The translations under genes were made by a program, and so were the position numbers. A stretch of DNA of 32,101 nucleotides from a virus. The stretch covers positions 1 to 32,101 of IMG/VR virus record IMGVR_UViG_3300012012_000067. One strand, written 5' to 3'. The notes beneath the pieces were generated by a model. The model was not told the DNA's origin, made no database searches, and worked only from the letters and a program-made list of their open reading frames with translations. This document shows, in pieces, positions 25,194 through 30,460 of this stretch (positions within the stretch are counted from its first letter, which is position 1; every line of letters starts with the position of its first letter).

Positions 25194-25357
25194 CACATCT
25201 TCCCCTTTTTAGCCGGCATCTTGCCGTAGGCTTTTTTAGGGGTCTTGGCAATCATCTCTTTTGCAACAGACATAGGCACCCCGGTCTGTTTAGCCACCTT
25301 CTTACTGCCAGCAGCCGCATACATGAGACGTTGCTGCGCTTTTGATGTGATAGGCAT
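25193..25357 (-). CDS. 54-aa basic helical protein
   Basis: This 54-aa protein begins MPITSKAQQRLMYAAAGSKK, continues VAKQTGVPMSVAKEMIAKTP and ends KKAYGKMPAKKGKM. The S-K-x-Q-x-R-L-M opening recurs in small phage proteins of unknown function. It is strongly basic. An upstream ATG exists, but this start has GAGG six bases before it and follows the previous stop by one base (TGACATG), so it is preferred. Its end overlaps the Cys-rich gene (TGATG). No function is known. Confidence 0.7.
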   Translation of the reverse strand: MPITSKAQQRLMYAAAGSKKVAKQTGVPMSVAKEMIAKTPKKAYGKMPAKKGKM

Positions 25358-25358
25358 G

Positions 25359-26012
25359 TCAATCCTCGACATAATGAGATAAGTGGCCGATTCTGCCCCT
25401 AACACCTATAGTATCAAGTTCGTGCAAATGTTGTCTAGGTAGAAACTTATAAAAGCCATGCTCAAGGTCAAACACCCCACCAGACCCCCACTTGTGCCAG
25501 TGATACTCCTGAATTTCAGACAACGTGTCTCTGATAACCGGGATCAACTCACGCGAGAACGAGTAGAGCCGAGTCATCAACATTCCAGTCGTGCCGCATT
25601 GCTCCTGGCTAAACCCGGTCGGTAACGCTCGCTTAAATGTCGCTAACTTGTGATCTTCCGGCCTGAAGTTATCTGTAAGCTCATACCGCCCAGAAAGTTT
25701 GAAGATCCGGTTGTGAAACATTGGCTGACGTAATAATTCACGAGTCGTATAAGCCTCAATCGCACTCTTAATAAACCCTAATTCTTGACGTTCGCTATAC
25801 ACTCGCTTGACATACGGGTCATCCCAAAAGGTAAACAACTTGGCTCTTACCGGGATATGCCCCACAAACGCACTAGAAAGGCCTTGGCGCGACGATTCTG
25901 CAATCCAGATATCAGACAGAGGGTAACGCCTCCAAATCGATTCTAGGCTGTCTAAAGTCTCTGCAAGCCTCATCGGGTCGTTGTTGATAGCAGAGTTGAT
26001 GAGAAAGATCAC
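25359..26012 (-). CDS. putative glycosyltransferase-like protein
   Basis: This 217-aa protein opens with IFLINSAINNDPMRLAETLD and LSDIWIAESSRQ, the kind of strand-helix-strand seen at the front of GT-A enzymes. A central KLSGRYELTDNF and later QEQCGTTGMLMTRLYSF follow. K-x-SGRY is seen in other putative phage and virus glycosyltransferases. A clear DXD triplet is not visible, so activity is uncertain. It overlaps the next-upstream DXD glycosyltransferase gene by 4 bases, and the pair may act together. A cell-surface or virion glycan is a plausible substrate, by inference only. Confidence 0.6.
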   Translation of the reverse strand: MIFLINSAINNDPMRLAETLDSLESIWRRYPLSDIWIAESSRQGLSSAFVGHIPVRAKLFTFWDDPYVKRVYSERQELGFIKSAIEAYTTRELLRQPMFHNRIFKLSGRYELTDNFRPEDHKLATFKRALPTGFSQEQCGTTGMLMTRLYSFSRELIPVIRDTLSEIQEYHWHKWGSGGVFDLEHGFYKFLPRQHLHELDTIGVRGRIGHLSHYVED

Positions 26013-26611
26013 CAGACCCTCCGTGTGCTGTTCCAGGCTTGACTGGAGAACACGTGGCCTTTACCTGAGTAAGGAAGACCGGCAAAGTGTGTCGGCAGAA
26101 AGTAGTGACTCGGGTAGATCGTGATGTCTCGGTACTGATGTTCATGTACAGCACGAGTGATTCTGCCTGGCCCTGACCACTGCCAAGGTGGAGCGTCTGG
26201 CGTCTCTTCTTTCATGTCGGCAATGATCTGACCGATCAAAGGATGTTCGGGCACAGCCCCGACAATACCGTTTGCAATCAACCCAGGTCGTAAAAGTTCT
26301 GACTCCCAACAGGCAAAGATGTCTGGTTCCAGCAGCCAGTCTTCCAGACTTCTCAGGCACTCGCTATCAGCGTCTAAAGCAATACCGCCGTGTTTGTAAA
26401 GAATCTCCCAGCGCATGCAGTCTGCTACACCACACAGTTCTTGGGAGTAGTAACGCATGGCGTTAGCAAGATGCCACGAGTTCTTGAGAGAGTCGTTGCC
26501 CCAGACTGTTACTTGATAGTCCGGGTTTAGAAGTCGCCAGGTGTTGATCTCTTTGTCCGGGCGTTTAGATTCGTCGCCCACCCAAACGAAATGTAGATGT
26601 TTGGGGATCAT
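26009..26611 (-). CDS. DXD glycosyltransferase (Gly_transf_sug/OCH1-like)
   Basis: This 200-aa protein starts at MIPKHLHFVWVGDES, the usual opening of the Gly_transf_sug family (I-P-K-x-I-H-x-x-W). It has RWEILYKHGGIALDADSECL, with the DXD-type metal site Asp-Ala-Asp at residues 80-82. It transfers a sugar from a nucleotide donor to an unknown acceptor. A longer frame upstream runs through the terminator and is not believed. The ATG abuts the T-run of a terminator, and its best Shine-Dalgarno (AGGGGTG) is the second arm of the hairpin. Translation may therefore be controlled by readthrough and folding. Confidence 0.88.
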   Translation of the reverse strand: MIPKHLHFVWVGDESKRPDKEINTWRLLNPDYQVTVWGNDSLKNSWHLANAMRYYSQELCGVADCMRWEILYKHGGIALDADSECLRSLEDWLLEPDIFACWESELLRPGLIANGIVGAVPEHPLIGQIIADMKEETPDAPPWQWSGPGRITRAVHEHQYRDITIYPSHYFLPTHFAGLPYSGKGHVFSSQAWNSTRRVW

Positions 26612-26636
26612 AAAAAAACACCCCTGAATAGGGGTG
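26612..26636 (-). terminator. rho-independent terminator at the early/late boundary
   Basis: On the minus strand CACCCC-TATTCA-GGGGTG is followed by seven T. A six-base GC-rich stem, a six-base loop and a T-run make a classical terminator. It lies 15 bases after the stop of the 62-aa gene and touches the ATG of the glycosyltransferase gene. No T-run follows on the plus strand, so it works only on minus-strand transcripts. Confidence 0.9.
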
Positions 26637-26651
26637 AGAAGGAGACGGGAA

Positions 26652-26840
26652 TCATTGTAGCGACATCCAGTAAATCTGTCGACCCTTTTTGACCGGAGCG
26701 ACCTTACCCTGCAACTGGAGCTTTCTAAGTGTGTTTCGGATGTGATCCTGTGTAACCATGTATCGGTCTGCAAAGTCTTTTGTGGTCATGCGAGTCTTGC
26801 AGTTTCTAAACCACCATGTCAGTTTTTCTTCAACGACCAT
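26652..26840 (-). CDS. 62-aa winged-helix DNA-binding protein
   Basis: This 62-aa protein has a compact helix-turn-helix pattern: MTTKDFADRYMVTQDHIRNT with LRKLQLQGKVAPVKKGRQIY, where QDHIRNTLRKLQ is the recognition helix and KVAPVKKGRQIYW the wing. The size is that of a minimal winged-helix domain. The start has GAGG eleven bases upstream. It is the last gene before the strong terminator, where lambda-type phages place their late regulator (Q). A late switch or repressor role is inferred from that location only. It overlaps the zinc-finger gene by 22 bases. Confidence 0.75.
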   Translation of the reverse strand: MVVEEKLTWWFRNCKTRMTTKDFADRYMVTQDHIRNTLRKLQLQGKVAPVKKGRQIYWMSLQ

Positions 26841-26974
26841 CGTTCATTTTGCCTCTTATGTGATTGTTCCAATTCTGTGTTGGTCTTGCATCGCCTCATA
26901 CTGGCTGGCCCTGAGAAGTGTTTCTCGAATGCTTTTTGATTGGCAAAGGTTCGCAAGCACTTAGGGCATTCCAT
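26819..26974 (-). CDS. 51-aa zinc-finger protein (C-x2-C...H...C)
   Basis: This short gene reads MECPKCLRTFANQKAFEKHF, then SGPASMRRCKTNTELEQ and a basic tail. Cys3, Cys6, His19 and Cys29 are spaced as in a family of phage proteins with one C2HC finger (C-x2-C-x3-F-x5-AF-x2-H...RC). A second member of the same type is at 27757-28023. It overlaps the winged-helix gene by 22 bases and starts two bases after the 20-aa ORF stop. It probably binds zinc; a role in nucleic-acid binding is inferred. Confidence 0.72.
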   Translation of the reverse strand: MECPKCLRTFANQKAFEKHFSGPASMRRCKTNTELEQSHKRQNERWSLKKN

Positions 26975-26976
26975 AG

Positions 26977-27039
26977 TCACCACCAGAATCGACAGATGAA
27001 GTAAGCCAGCACAAGACAGACGATCTCAAGTTCTGTCAT
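26977..27039 (-). CDS. 20-aa hydrophobic mini-ORF
   Basis: This ORF encodes MTELEIVCLVLAYFICRFWW, a single short membrane-like segment. It overlaps the 61-aa family gene by 14 bases and ends two bases before the zinc-finger ATG. It may be a true micro-membrane protein, or only bridge two genes. There is no homology argument, so confidence is low. Confidence 0.35.
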   Translation of the reverse strand: MTELEIVCLVLAYFICRFWW

Positions 27040-27199
27040 TTTCTTGCTGGATCTGTATCTGATGATACAAAGATCTGGAGTCTGCAATCAACTCTATACA
27101 GACCTCTCTGGCTTCATCGTATCGGTGGTGAATAAGTAGATCGTATATCTGACTGGTTTTATTTTTGATAGCTAAACAACCTTCTGAATAATCGAGCAT
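27026..27199 (-). CDS. 57-aa helical protein, hypothetical
   Basis: This 57-aa product starts at MLDYSEGCLAIKNKTSQIYD and continues LLIHHRYDEAREVCIELIAD with a Gln-rich tail. It is all helix with no membrane segment. Its Shine-Dalgarno (GGGAGGACTC before ATG) is excellent, which decides the start. The sequence resembles small hypothetical proteins common in early regions of phages. No function is known. It overlaps the upstream gene by 28 bases. Confidence 0.75.
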   Translation of the reverse strand: MLDYSEGCLAIKNKTSQIYDLLIHHRYDEAREVCIELIADSRSLYHQIQIQQENDRT

Positions 27200-27537
27200 G
27201 AGTCCTCCCACAAAAGTTTATTGATACGAAAAGACCGCCTTTGGTTTGATGAGAATCCTGCAACAGCATTTTCGGTTCTATCGTCCATTAGCTTGATGAG
27301 TTTGGCCCTGAAAAACTTAACATCGACATCTAGCCAGTGTAAATAGCTTTCAACAGAATCAGTCCATAAGAATCTGTGAGCTGTTCTGGCTTCATCGGTC
27401 AGCTTTGTCTCTTTCCCGATCTTGATGGGCGTGTGGCAGGCATCGTACACAGCCATTCGGATGACAGCACCTAATAGTTGTTGTTCTGGGATGAAGTGGT
27501 CTGAAACTTCAGTTTGAAAAAAGTGGTTCGGCGTCAT
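27172..27537 (-). CDS. 121-aa early-region protein, hypothetical
   Basis: This protein starts at MTPNHFFQTEVS, although a start eight codons earlier is possible. The central block KLTDEARTAHRFLWTDSVES followed by YLHWLDVDVKFFRAKLIKLM is a phrase I recall from phage hypothetical proteins. It is soluble, with mixed charge and several Trp. There is no enzyme motif. It overlaps the gene before by 29 bases and the one after by 28 bases, so the small-gene run is very dense. Function unknown. Confidence 0.7.
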   Translation of the reverse strand: MTPNHFFQTEVSDHFIPEQQLLGAVIRMAVYDACHTPIKIGKETKLTDEARTAHRFLWTDSVESYLHWLDVDVKFFRAKLIKLMDDRTENAVAGFSSNQRRSFRINKLLWEDSCSIIQKVV

Positions 27538-27736
27538 CAGGAATCGTCCCCCAGCGTTCATCGAAATAGGTATACCCAGAGTTCTCGTAATGCTTACGCC
27601 AGGCTACAGGCTTGCGGTGCTCTATTGCAGCGCGGAGAGCTTCTCTCGCAGCGTAGTAGCGTGGTGCGCTTGCCTCAACAGAAGGTGCAACCGTGTCCAT
27701 GACTGCAAGCACCTGTTTCATTACGTCTATGCTCAT
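27509..27736 (-). CDS. 75-aa protein with PVAW...EPLF motif
   Basis: This 75-aa protein has a helical N-terminal half (IDVMKQVLAVMDTVAPSVEA) and a beta C-terminal half with KPVAWRKHYENSGYTYFD and AEPLF. A PVAW segment followed some 20-30 residues later by EPL(F/Y) is a repeated theme in many small phage proteins of unknown function. The Shine-Dalgarno GGAG lies seven bases before the ATG. It is transcribed with its neighbours. No catalytic site is apparent. Confidence 0.75.
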   Translation of the reverse strand: MSIDVMKQVLAVMDTVAPSVEASAPRYYAAREALRAAIEHRKPVAWRKHYENSGYTYFDERWGTIPDDAEPLFSN

Positions 27737-27756
27737 CCGTTTCTCCTGCTGTGATT

Positions 27757-28023
27757 TCAGGCGTTAAAAGGGTGGGTGGCTACCCCTATACCAACCGACC
27801 CCTGATCGTCGCTGTTTTGCCAGTATAACGAGGCTCTTTGAGGCATTGGCGAGCCAACCCAGAACCCGGCAGCATTCTTGACCATCCCTTTACCCAACAT
27901 TTCGACATCGGTCAGGCACCTGCGACGGTTATGTAGGCCTGTCCTGTGTTTGCTGAACGCATCCGTTGAGTTGAAATAGGAATTGCAGCCACGGCATTGG
28001 TTTCGGTCGCCAGTCAACTTCAT
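27757..28023 (-). CDS. 88-aa zinc-finger protein (C-x2-C...H...C)
   Basis: The first 40 residues have CRGCNSYFNSTDAFSKHRTG and HNRRRCL, so the ligands are C-x2-C, one His and one Cys, the C2HC finger common in small phage proteins. The C-terminal part (GMVKNAAGFWVGSPMPQRAS) is less regular. It is related in pattern to the 51-aa protein at 26819-26974, although overall identity is low outside the finger. The ATG overlaps the previous stop (ATGA). It probably binds zinc and perhaps DNA; the function is not known. Confidence 0.82.
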   Translation of the reverse strand: MKLTGDRNQCRGCNSYFNSTDAFSKHRTGLHNRRRCLTDVEMLGKGMVKNAAGFWVGSPMPQRASLYWQNSDDQGSVGIGVATHPFNA

Positions 28024-28193
28024 TTAGCCCTCTGTATGTCGTAATAGCTTTTTGCTTGCAGGATCTTTGAGTAGTCGATGCCGTTCTTTTTCAGCTCCTT
28101 TTCTATGTCTGAACTGAGTTCTGTTTGTAGATACCGATGCAGTACATCGAACGTGTGATACGCAAGAATGATGTGCTCTTTATGCCAGTCCAT
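28020..28193 (-). CDS. 57-aa helical protein, hypothetical
   Basis: This gene is started at MDWHKEHIILAYHTFD, where AGGAG lies six bases upstream. A longer frame exists, but it would cover the upstream zinc-ribbon-like gene and has no better signal. The protein is helical and charged (LSSDIEKELKKNGIDYSKIL) and ends in DIQRAK. No family is recognised. It overlaps both neighbours (14 and 4 bases). Confidence 0.68.
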   Translation of the reverse strand: MDWHKEHIILAYHTFDVLHRYLQTELSSDIEKELKKNGIDYSKILQAKSYYDIQRAK

Positions 28194-28377
28194 TGTCATC
28201 TCCTGTGTTGTTCCATCTTGCTCGATCTTTATCAGCTTGTGTATTAGGGAAAACCCGCATTTTTTCTGATCCGCACTCAAGACATACCCAGACTTCTATG
28301 GCTGTATCTGGGTATTGATCTATGACAGCAGGTGTGACAGGCCACTTATGAGCTTCTTGCATGCAACGGCAGATCAT
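28180..28377 (-). CDS. 65-aa putative zinc-ribbon protein
   Basis: This 65-aa protein has CRC near the N-terminus and CLEC in the middle (VWVCLECGSEKMRVFPNTQ), about 28 residues apart. The two Cys pairs with CLECGSE look like a zinc ribbon. The C-terminus is Asn/Asp/Arg-rich. The ATG overlaps the previous stop (ATGA). A 19-bp motif encoding the FPNTQ region recurs in two other early genes. No function is known. Confidence 0.68.
   Translation of the reverse strand: MICRCMQEAHKWPVTPAVIDQYPDTAIEVWVCLECGSEKMRVFPNTQADKDRARWNNTGDDNGLA
28238..28256. repeat. 19-bp motif, copy 1 of 3
   Basis: The plus strand reads TGTGTATTAGGGAAAACCC. It is nearly identical to copy 3 (18 of 19) and similar to copy 2. 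It lies inside the 65-aa gene, in the same orientation as the other copies. Confidence 0.6.
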
Positions 28378-28721
28378 GGCTTTTCCTTTGACAGCATGGC
28401 TTTTAGATTGGCAAGAGCTATCTTGCCTTTGTCTGTTGGCTCGTGTTTCTGGCGCAGTGCAACAAACTCGCGTTGCTCGACACGATCAAAGTCTTTGCAC
28501 ATGCCGATAAACTCGGAAAGGTTTGGTGGCCACTCTCGCTTTTGATGCGGCAGCGTTTCCATCACCTTTCTGAGAACATCAGGCTTAACAGACTGCAAGA
28601 AGTTCTCCCAGGCTTCTTTCGCTGGCATGATCGCGTTATCGTCATGCTCGAACATGACCTTGAACTTCTGCGCACCGTATAGCGCAACAAATCGCTCAAA
28701 AACTCGGGCCGCTAAGGACAT
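28374..28721 (-). CDS. helicase-loader-like replication protein (WPP motif)
   Basis: This 115-aa protein has an N-terminal helix (LAARVFERFVALYGAQKFKV), a middle with PAKEAWENFLQSVKPDVLRK, and REWPPNLSEFIGMC at about residues 62-75. The WPP-x-x-x-EF-x-x-x-C block is common in lambda P-like and related phage replication proteins that bring the host helicase to the origin. It overlaps the DUF1376 initiator gene by 26 bases, the same O-then-P order as in lambda. It is shorter than lambda P (233 aa), so it is probably a minimal version or a partner. Helicase loading is inference. Confidence 0.65.
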   Translation of the reverse strand: MSLAARVFERFVALYGAQKFKVMFEHDDNAIMPAKEAWENFLQSVKPDVLRKVMETLPHQKREWPPNLSEFIGMCKDFDRVEQREFVALRQKHEPTDKGKIALANLKAMLSKEKP

Positions 28722-29451
28722 TTAGCTTCTCCTGATAGTCAGCATCAATAACGTCAACAAAGTCAGGCTGACGTCTGCCTAGCAACAAATCGAGCTTGCC
28801 ATCCTTCTTTGGTTGTTGTGTATTAGTAGAAACCCGAGTGTTACGAACCCAGTTGCGCCAAGTCGCCATCCAGTCAGCTTTGGCACCCTTCTGACCAGGC
28901 ATGGCAACCCAATAATCCCGAAACGACTCGAACACCTCGTTCGGGTTCAGCTCTGGTCGATGCTGCTTGCAGAAGTCAAACCATTCGTCAGGCATCTCAA
29001 AATTTGGAAGCATGCGCGTACCACGCGCTGCGCTCTTATCTTTTATTTGGTTATTGGTTACTGGTTCTTGGTTATTGGTTAGTTGAACGCCTGTTGTAAC
29101 GCTGTTAGACACCTGTTCAACACCTGTTGAACTACTGTTCGACCGACGTTCAGCAGATGCCTTACCGGCGTTGCGTTTCTTGTGGATAAGTTGCCTGTAC
29201 TCTTCAATCTCTTTGTCGCATCGCGTGTGCCTCCAGGCCGATTCATCACGCTTGAAAAACGACAACAGGATTAACTCAACGGTCTTTGTGTCGGTTCCAA
29301 CCTGAAAAGCAAGCACCTCCAAATCGTCTGGTAGCGGCTTTTCGCTGTCGTAATACATCCACAACAGACGAAGGTATGCCATCGACTGAGCATCTGTCAG
29401 CCGTGACGTAGCTTTCAGGAAGTCACCAATATGGTGATGGTAGTAATGCAC
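28696..29451 (-). CDS. DUF1376 replication initiator-like protein
   Basis: This 251-aa protein starts at a GTG (HYYHHHIGDFLKATSRLT), with GGAG seven bases upstream; the longer frame is rejected. Residues 1-95 are the DUF1376 domain, with LTDAQSMAYLRLLWMYYD, followed by a linker of Ser, Thr, Asn and Gln (about 113-150). The C-terminal half (PDEWFDFCKQHRPELNPNEV, then WRNWVRN) is a helical domain typical of phage replication proteins. DUF1376 proteins are thought to be origin-binding initiators. The linker is coded by two blocks of tandem repeats that may be the origin itself. The stop overlaps the loader gene. Confidence 0.85.
   Translation of the reverse strand: MHYYHHHIGDFLKATSRLTDAQSMAYLRLLWMYYDSEKPLPDDLEVLAFQVGTDTKTVELILLSFFKRDESAWRHTRCDKEIEEYRQLIHKKRNAGKASAERRSNSSSTGVEQVSNSVTTGVQLTNNQEPVTNNQIKDKSAARGTRMLPNFEMPDEWFDFCKQHRPELNPNEVFESFRDYWVAMPGQKGAKADWMATWRNWVRNTRVSTNTQQPKKDGKLDLLLGRRQPDFVDVIDADYQEKLNVLSGPSF
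28817..28835. repeat. 19-bp motif, copy 2 of 3
   Basis: The plus strand reads TGTGTATTAGTAGAAACCC, inside the C-terminal part of the DUF1376 gene. It shares TGTGTATTAG and AAACCC with copy 1. Confidence 0.5.
29047..29081. repeat. five contiguous 7-mers, candidate origin element
   Basis: On the plus strand TTGGTTA occurs at 29047, 29054, 29068 and 29075 with CTGGTTC at 29061, giving five exact 7-base steps. The period is not a multiple of three although the region is coding. An AT-rich stretch (29033-29048) borders it. It looks like a DNA-level element inside the initiator gene. Confidence 0.8.
29091..29139. repeat. five 11-bp iterons, candidate replication origin
   Basis: CTGTT starts at 29091, 29102, 29113, 29124 and 29135, exactly 11 bases apart. 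The middle copies share a longer core (ACCTGTTCAAC and ACCTGTTGAAC). A degenerate sixth unit (ACGTT) lies at 29146. Eleven bases is one helical turn, so a protein would contact one face of the DNA. They code for the Ser/Thr/Val linker of the DUF1376 protein. Confidence 0.82.
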
Positions 29452-29621
29452 GAACAATCTCCATCGGTGCTGGCCTATCCGGTGGAAATTCCGGCAGGTC
29501 TGCACCCAGGACGGGTTAAGAAACGGTCAGATAGACCAGCCCGATAGAGACTGCCTCACTGACCTGCTATGCGCTTTCCACGGCGCAAGAACAGTCTACA
29601 ACGACACCATGCCAGAATCAA
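29452..29621. other. 170-bp non-coding gap with inverted repeats
   Basis: No convincing gene is seen here on either strand. GGTCAG at 29525 and CTGACC at 29559 form a six-base inverted repeat. GATAGACC and GATAGAGA are imperfect direct repeats between them. A promoter or operator for the DUF1376 gene would be expected here, but no clear -35/-10 pair was found. Confidence 0.5.
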
Positions 29622-29816
29622 CTATCCCTGTGTATTAGGGATAACCCTTACTTTGCAACTGTGATGCAAGTTGTGTGATTTGCCGTTTCTATCAACACAG
29701 TCCCGCCGATAGCCAGATGGGGTTTCTGGCCTAGCAGCAACCAGCGTGTAGAACTCGCCAGTCCTGCAAAGCTCGAACTGCTCGCCAACTTTTACCCGTT
29801 GCAATCTGAAATACAT
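29622..29816 (-). CDS. 64-aa beta-rich hypothetical protein
   Basis: This 64-aa protein reads MYFRLQRVKVGEQFELCRTG, then EFYTLVAARPETPSGYRRDC and NLHHSCKVRVIPNTQG. It looks like a small SH3-like beta-barrel. The three Cys and the HH pair leave metal binding possible. The Shine-Dalgarno GAGG is well placed. Its last codons contain copy 3 of the 19-bp motif and a 7-bp perfect inverted repeat. No function is recognised. Confidence 0.7.
   Translation of the reverse strand: MYFRLQRVKVGEQFELCRTGEFYTLVAARPETPSGYRRDCVDRNGKSHNLHHSCKVRVIPNTQG
29629..29647. repeat. 19-bp motif, copy 3 of 3, in a perfect hairpin
   Basis: The plus strand reads TGTGTATTAGGGATAACCC. This copy overlaps a perfect inverted repeat, TATCCCT (29623-29629) and AGGGATA (29637-29643) around a seven-base loop. 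There is no T-run, so it is not a terminator; an operator or RNA structure is more likely. Confidence 0.6.
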
Positions 29817-29827
29817 TCACGCCCTCG

Positions 29828-30460
29828 CTAAACCGTGAAAAAAGCATCCATCGTGATAGGCGCAACCTCTCGTAACACCTGTAACACCTGCATTGCTATC
29901 TCTCTGTGTTCTTTCTGTGTAGTAGGGTCAAGCCTCTGCTTTAGGTAGAAGATCCAGCTACGCATGTTGCCGTTCATGTACATACGGCTCATTGTTAGCC
30001 CCTCTGGAAGCAGTGCCCTAGCCTGCTCTTTTGCGATACCAAGGTCTAACGCCTGGCGATATGCGTTTACCGCGGTGCGTTCAACCCTGTGTTGCAGACT
30101 CTCCCACTCCATCCTCAGCTTGTCATCTGTGCATTCCAGGCTGTTTTGTCTGTTCTTTGTATCCTGTAGCCGACACTCTCGGTTGACAATAGTCCCGAGC
30201 TTGCCAGCGTCTTGATAGCGTTGGCTGAACTCTTGAAAGCTAAACGACCTGTGTCTCAGTATCTGCCGACCTATGTCTCGCGTTGTCTCAATCTCGATAC
30301 ATACGTTAGCCATCTCGAACGGCGAAACGTGACCGTGTTCCATGAGATACGCAATCAGCCGAGTGTTCTCTGACCTTTGGTTGTCTGGATTAGACACTCT
30401 GGCCATGTACAGAATCTGTTGATCTATATCCGGCGTTGCCCACTGTAATCTCACTTGCAA
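29828..30460 (-). CDS. thyX: flavin-dependent thymidylate synthase
   Basis: This 210-aa enzyme makes dTMP from dUMP with FAD, NADPH and methylene-tetrahydrofolate, and supplies nucleotides for phage DNA replication. The ThyX signature is RHRSFSFQEFSQRY (about residues 69-82). EHGHVSPFEMANVCIEIE before it and the substrate-binding RSWIFYLKQRLDPTTQKE near the C-terminus complete the pattern. The start used is TTG with GGAG six bases upstream. A GTG two codons later forms a GTGA overlap with the YbcO-like stop and may be the real one. Length is normal. Confidence 0.95.
   Translation of the reverse strand: MQVRLQWATPDIDQQILYMARVSNPDNQRSENTRLIAYLMEHGHVSPFEMANVCIEIETTRDIGRQILRHRSFSFQEFSQRYQDAGKLGTIVNRECRLQDTKNRQNSLECTDDKLRMEWESLQHRVERTAVNAYRQALDLGIAKEQARALLPEGLTMSRMYMNGNMRSWIFYLKQRLDPTTQKEHREIAMQVLQVLREVAPITMDAFFTV

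Noticed and set aside
26612-26773. 54-codon N-terminal extension of the DXD glycosyltransferase
   Set aside because: It would be read through the terminator and the winged-helix gene; MIPKHLHFVW is the normal start of this family.
28194-28280. Longer start for the 57-aa protein
   Set aside because: It covers the putative zinc-ribbon gene in another frame and lacks a ribosome site, whereas AGGAG precedes the chosen ATG.
29452-29505. Longer start for the DUF1376 protein
   Set aside because: The domain normally begins at HYYHHHIGDF; the GTG there has a well placed GGAG.
29629-29647. T7-like promoter (TAATAC on the minus strand of the 19-bp motif)
   Set aside because: Only the TAATAC core matches; the rest of the T7-type consensus is absent and no phage RNA polymerase gene is seen.
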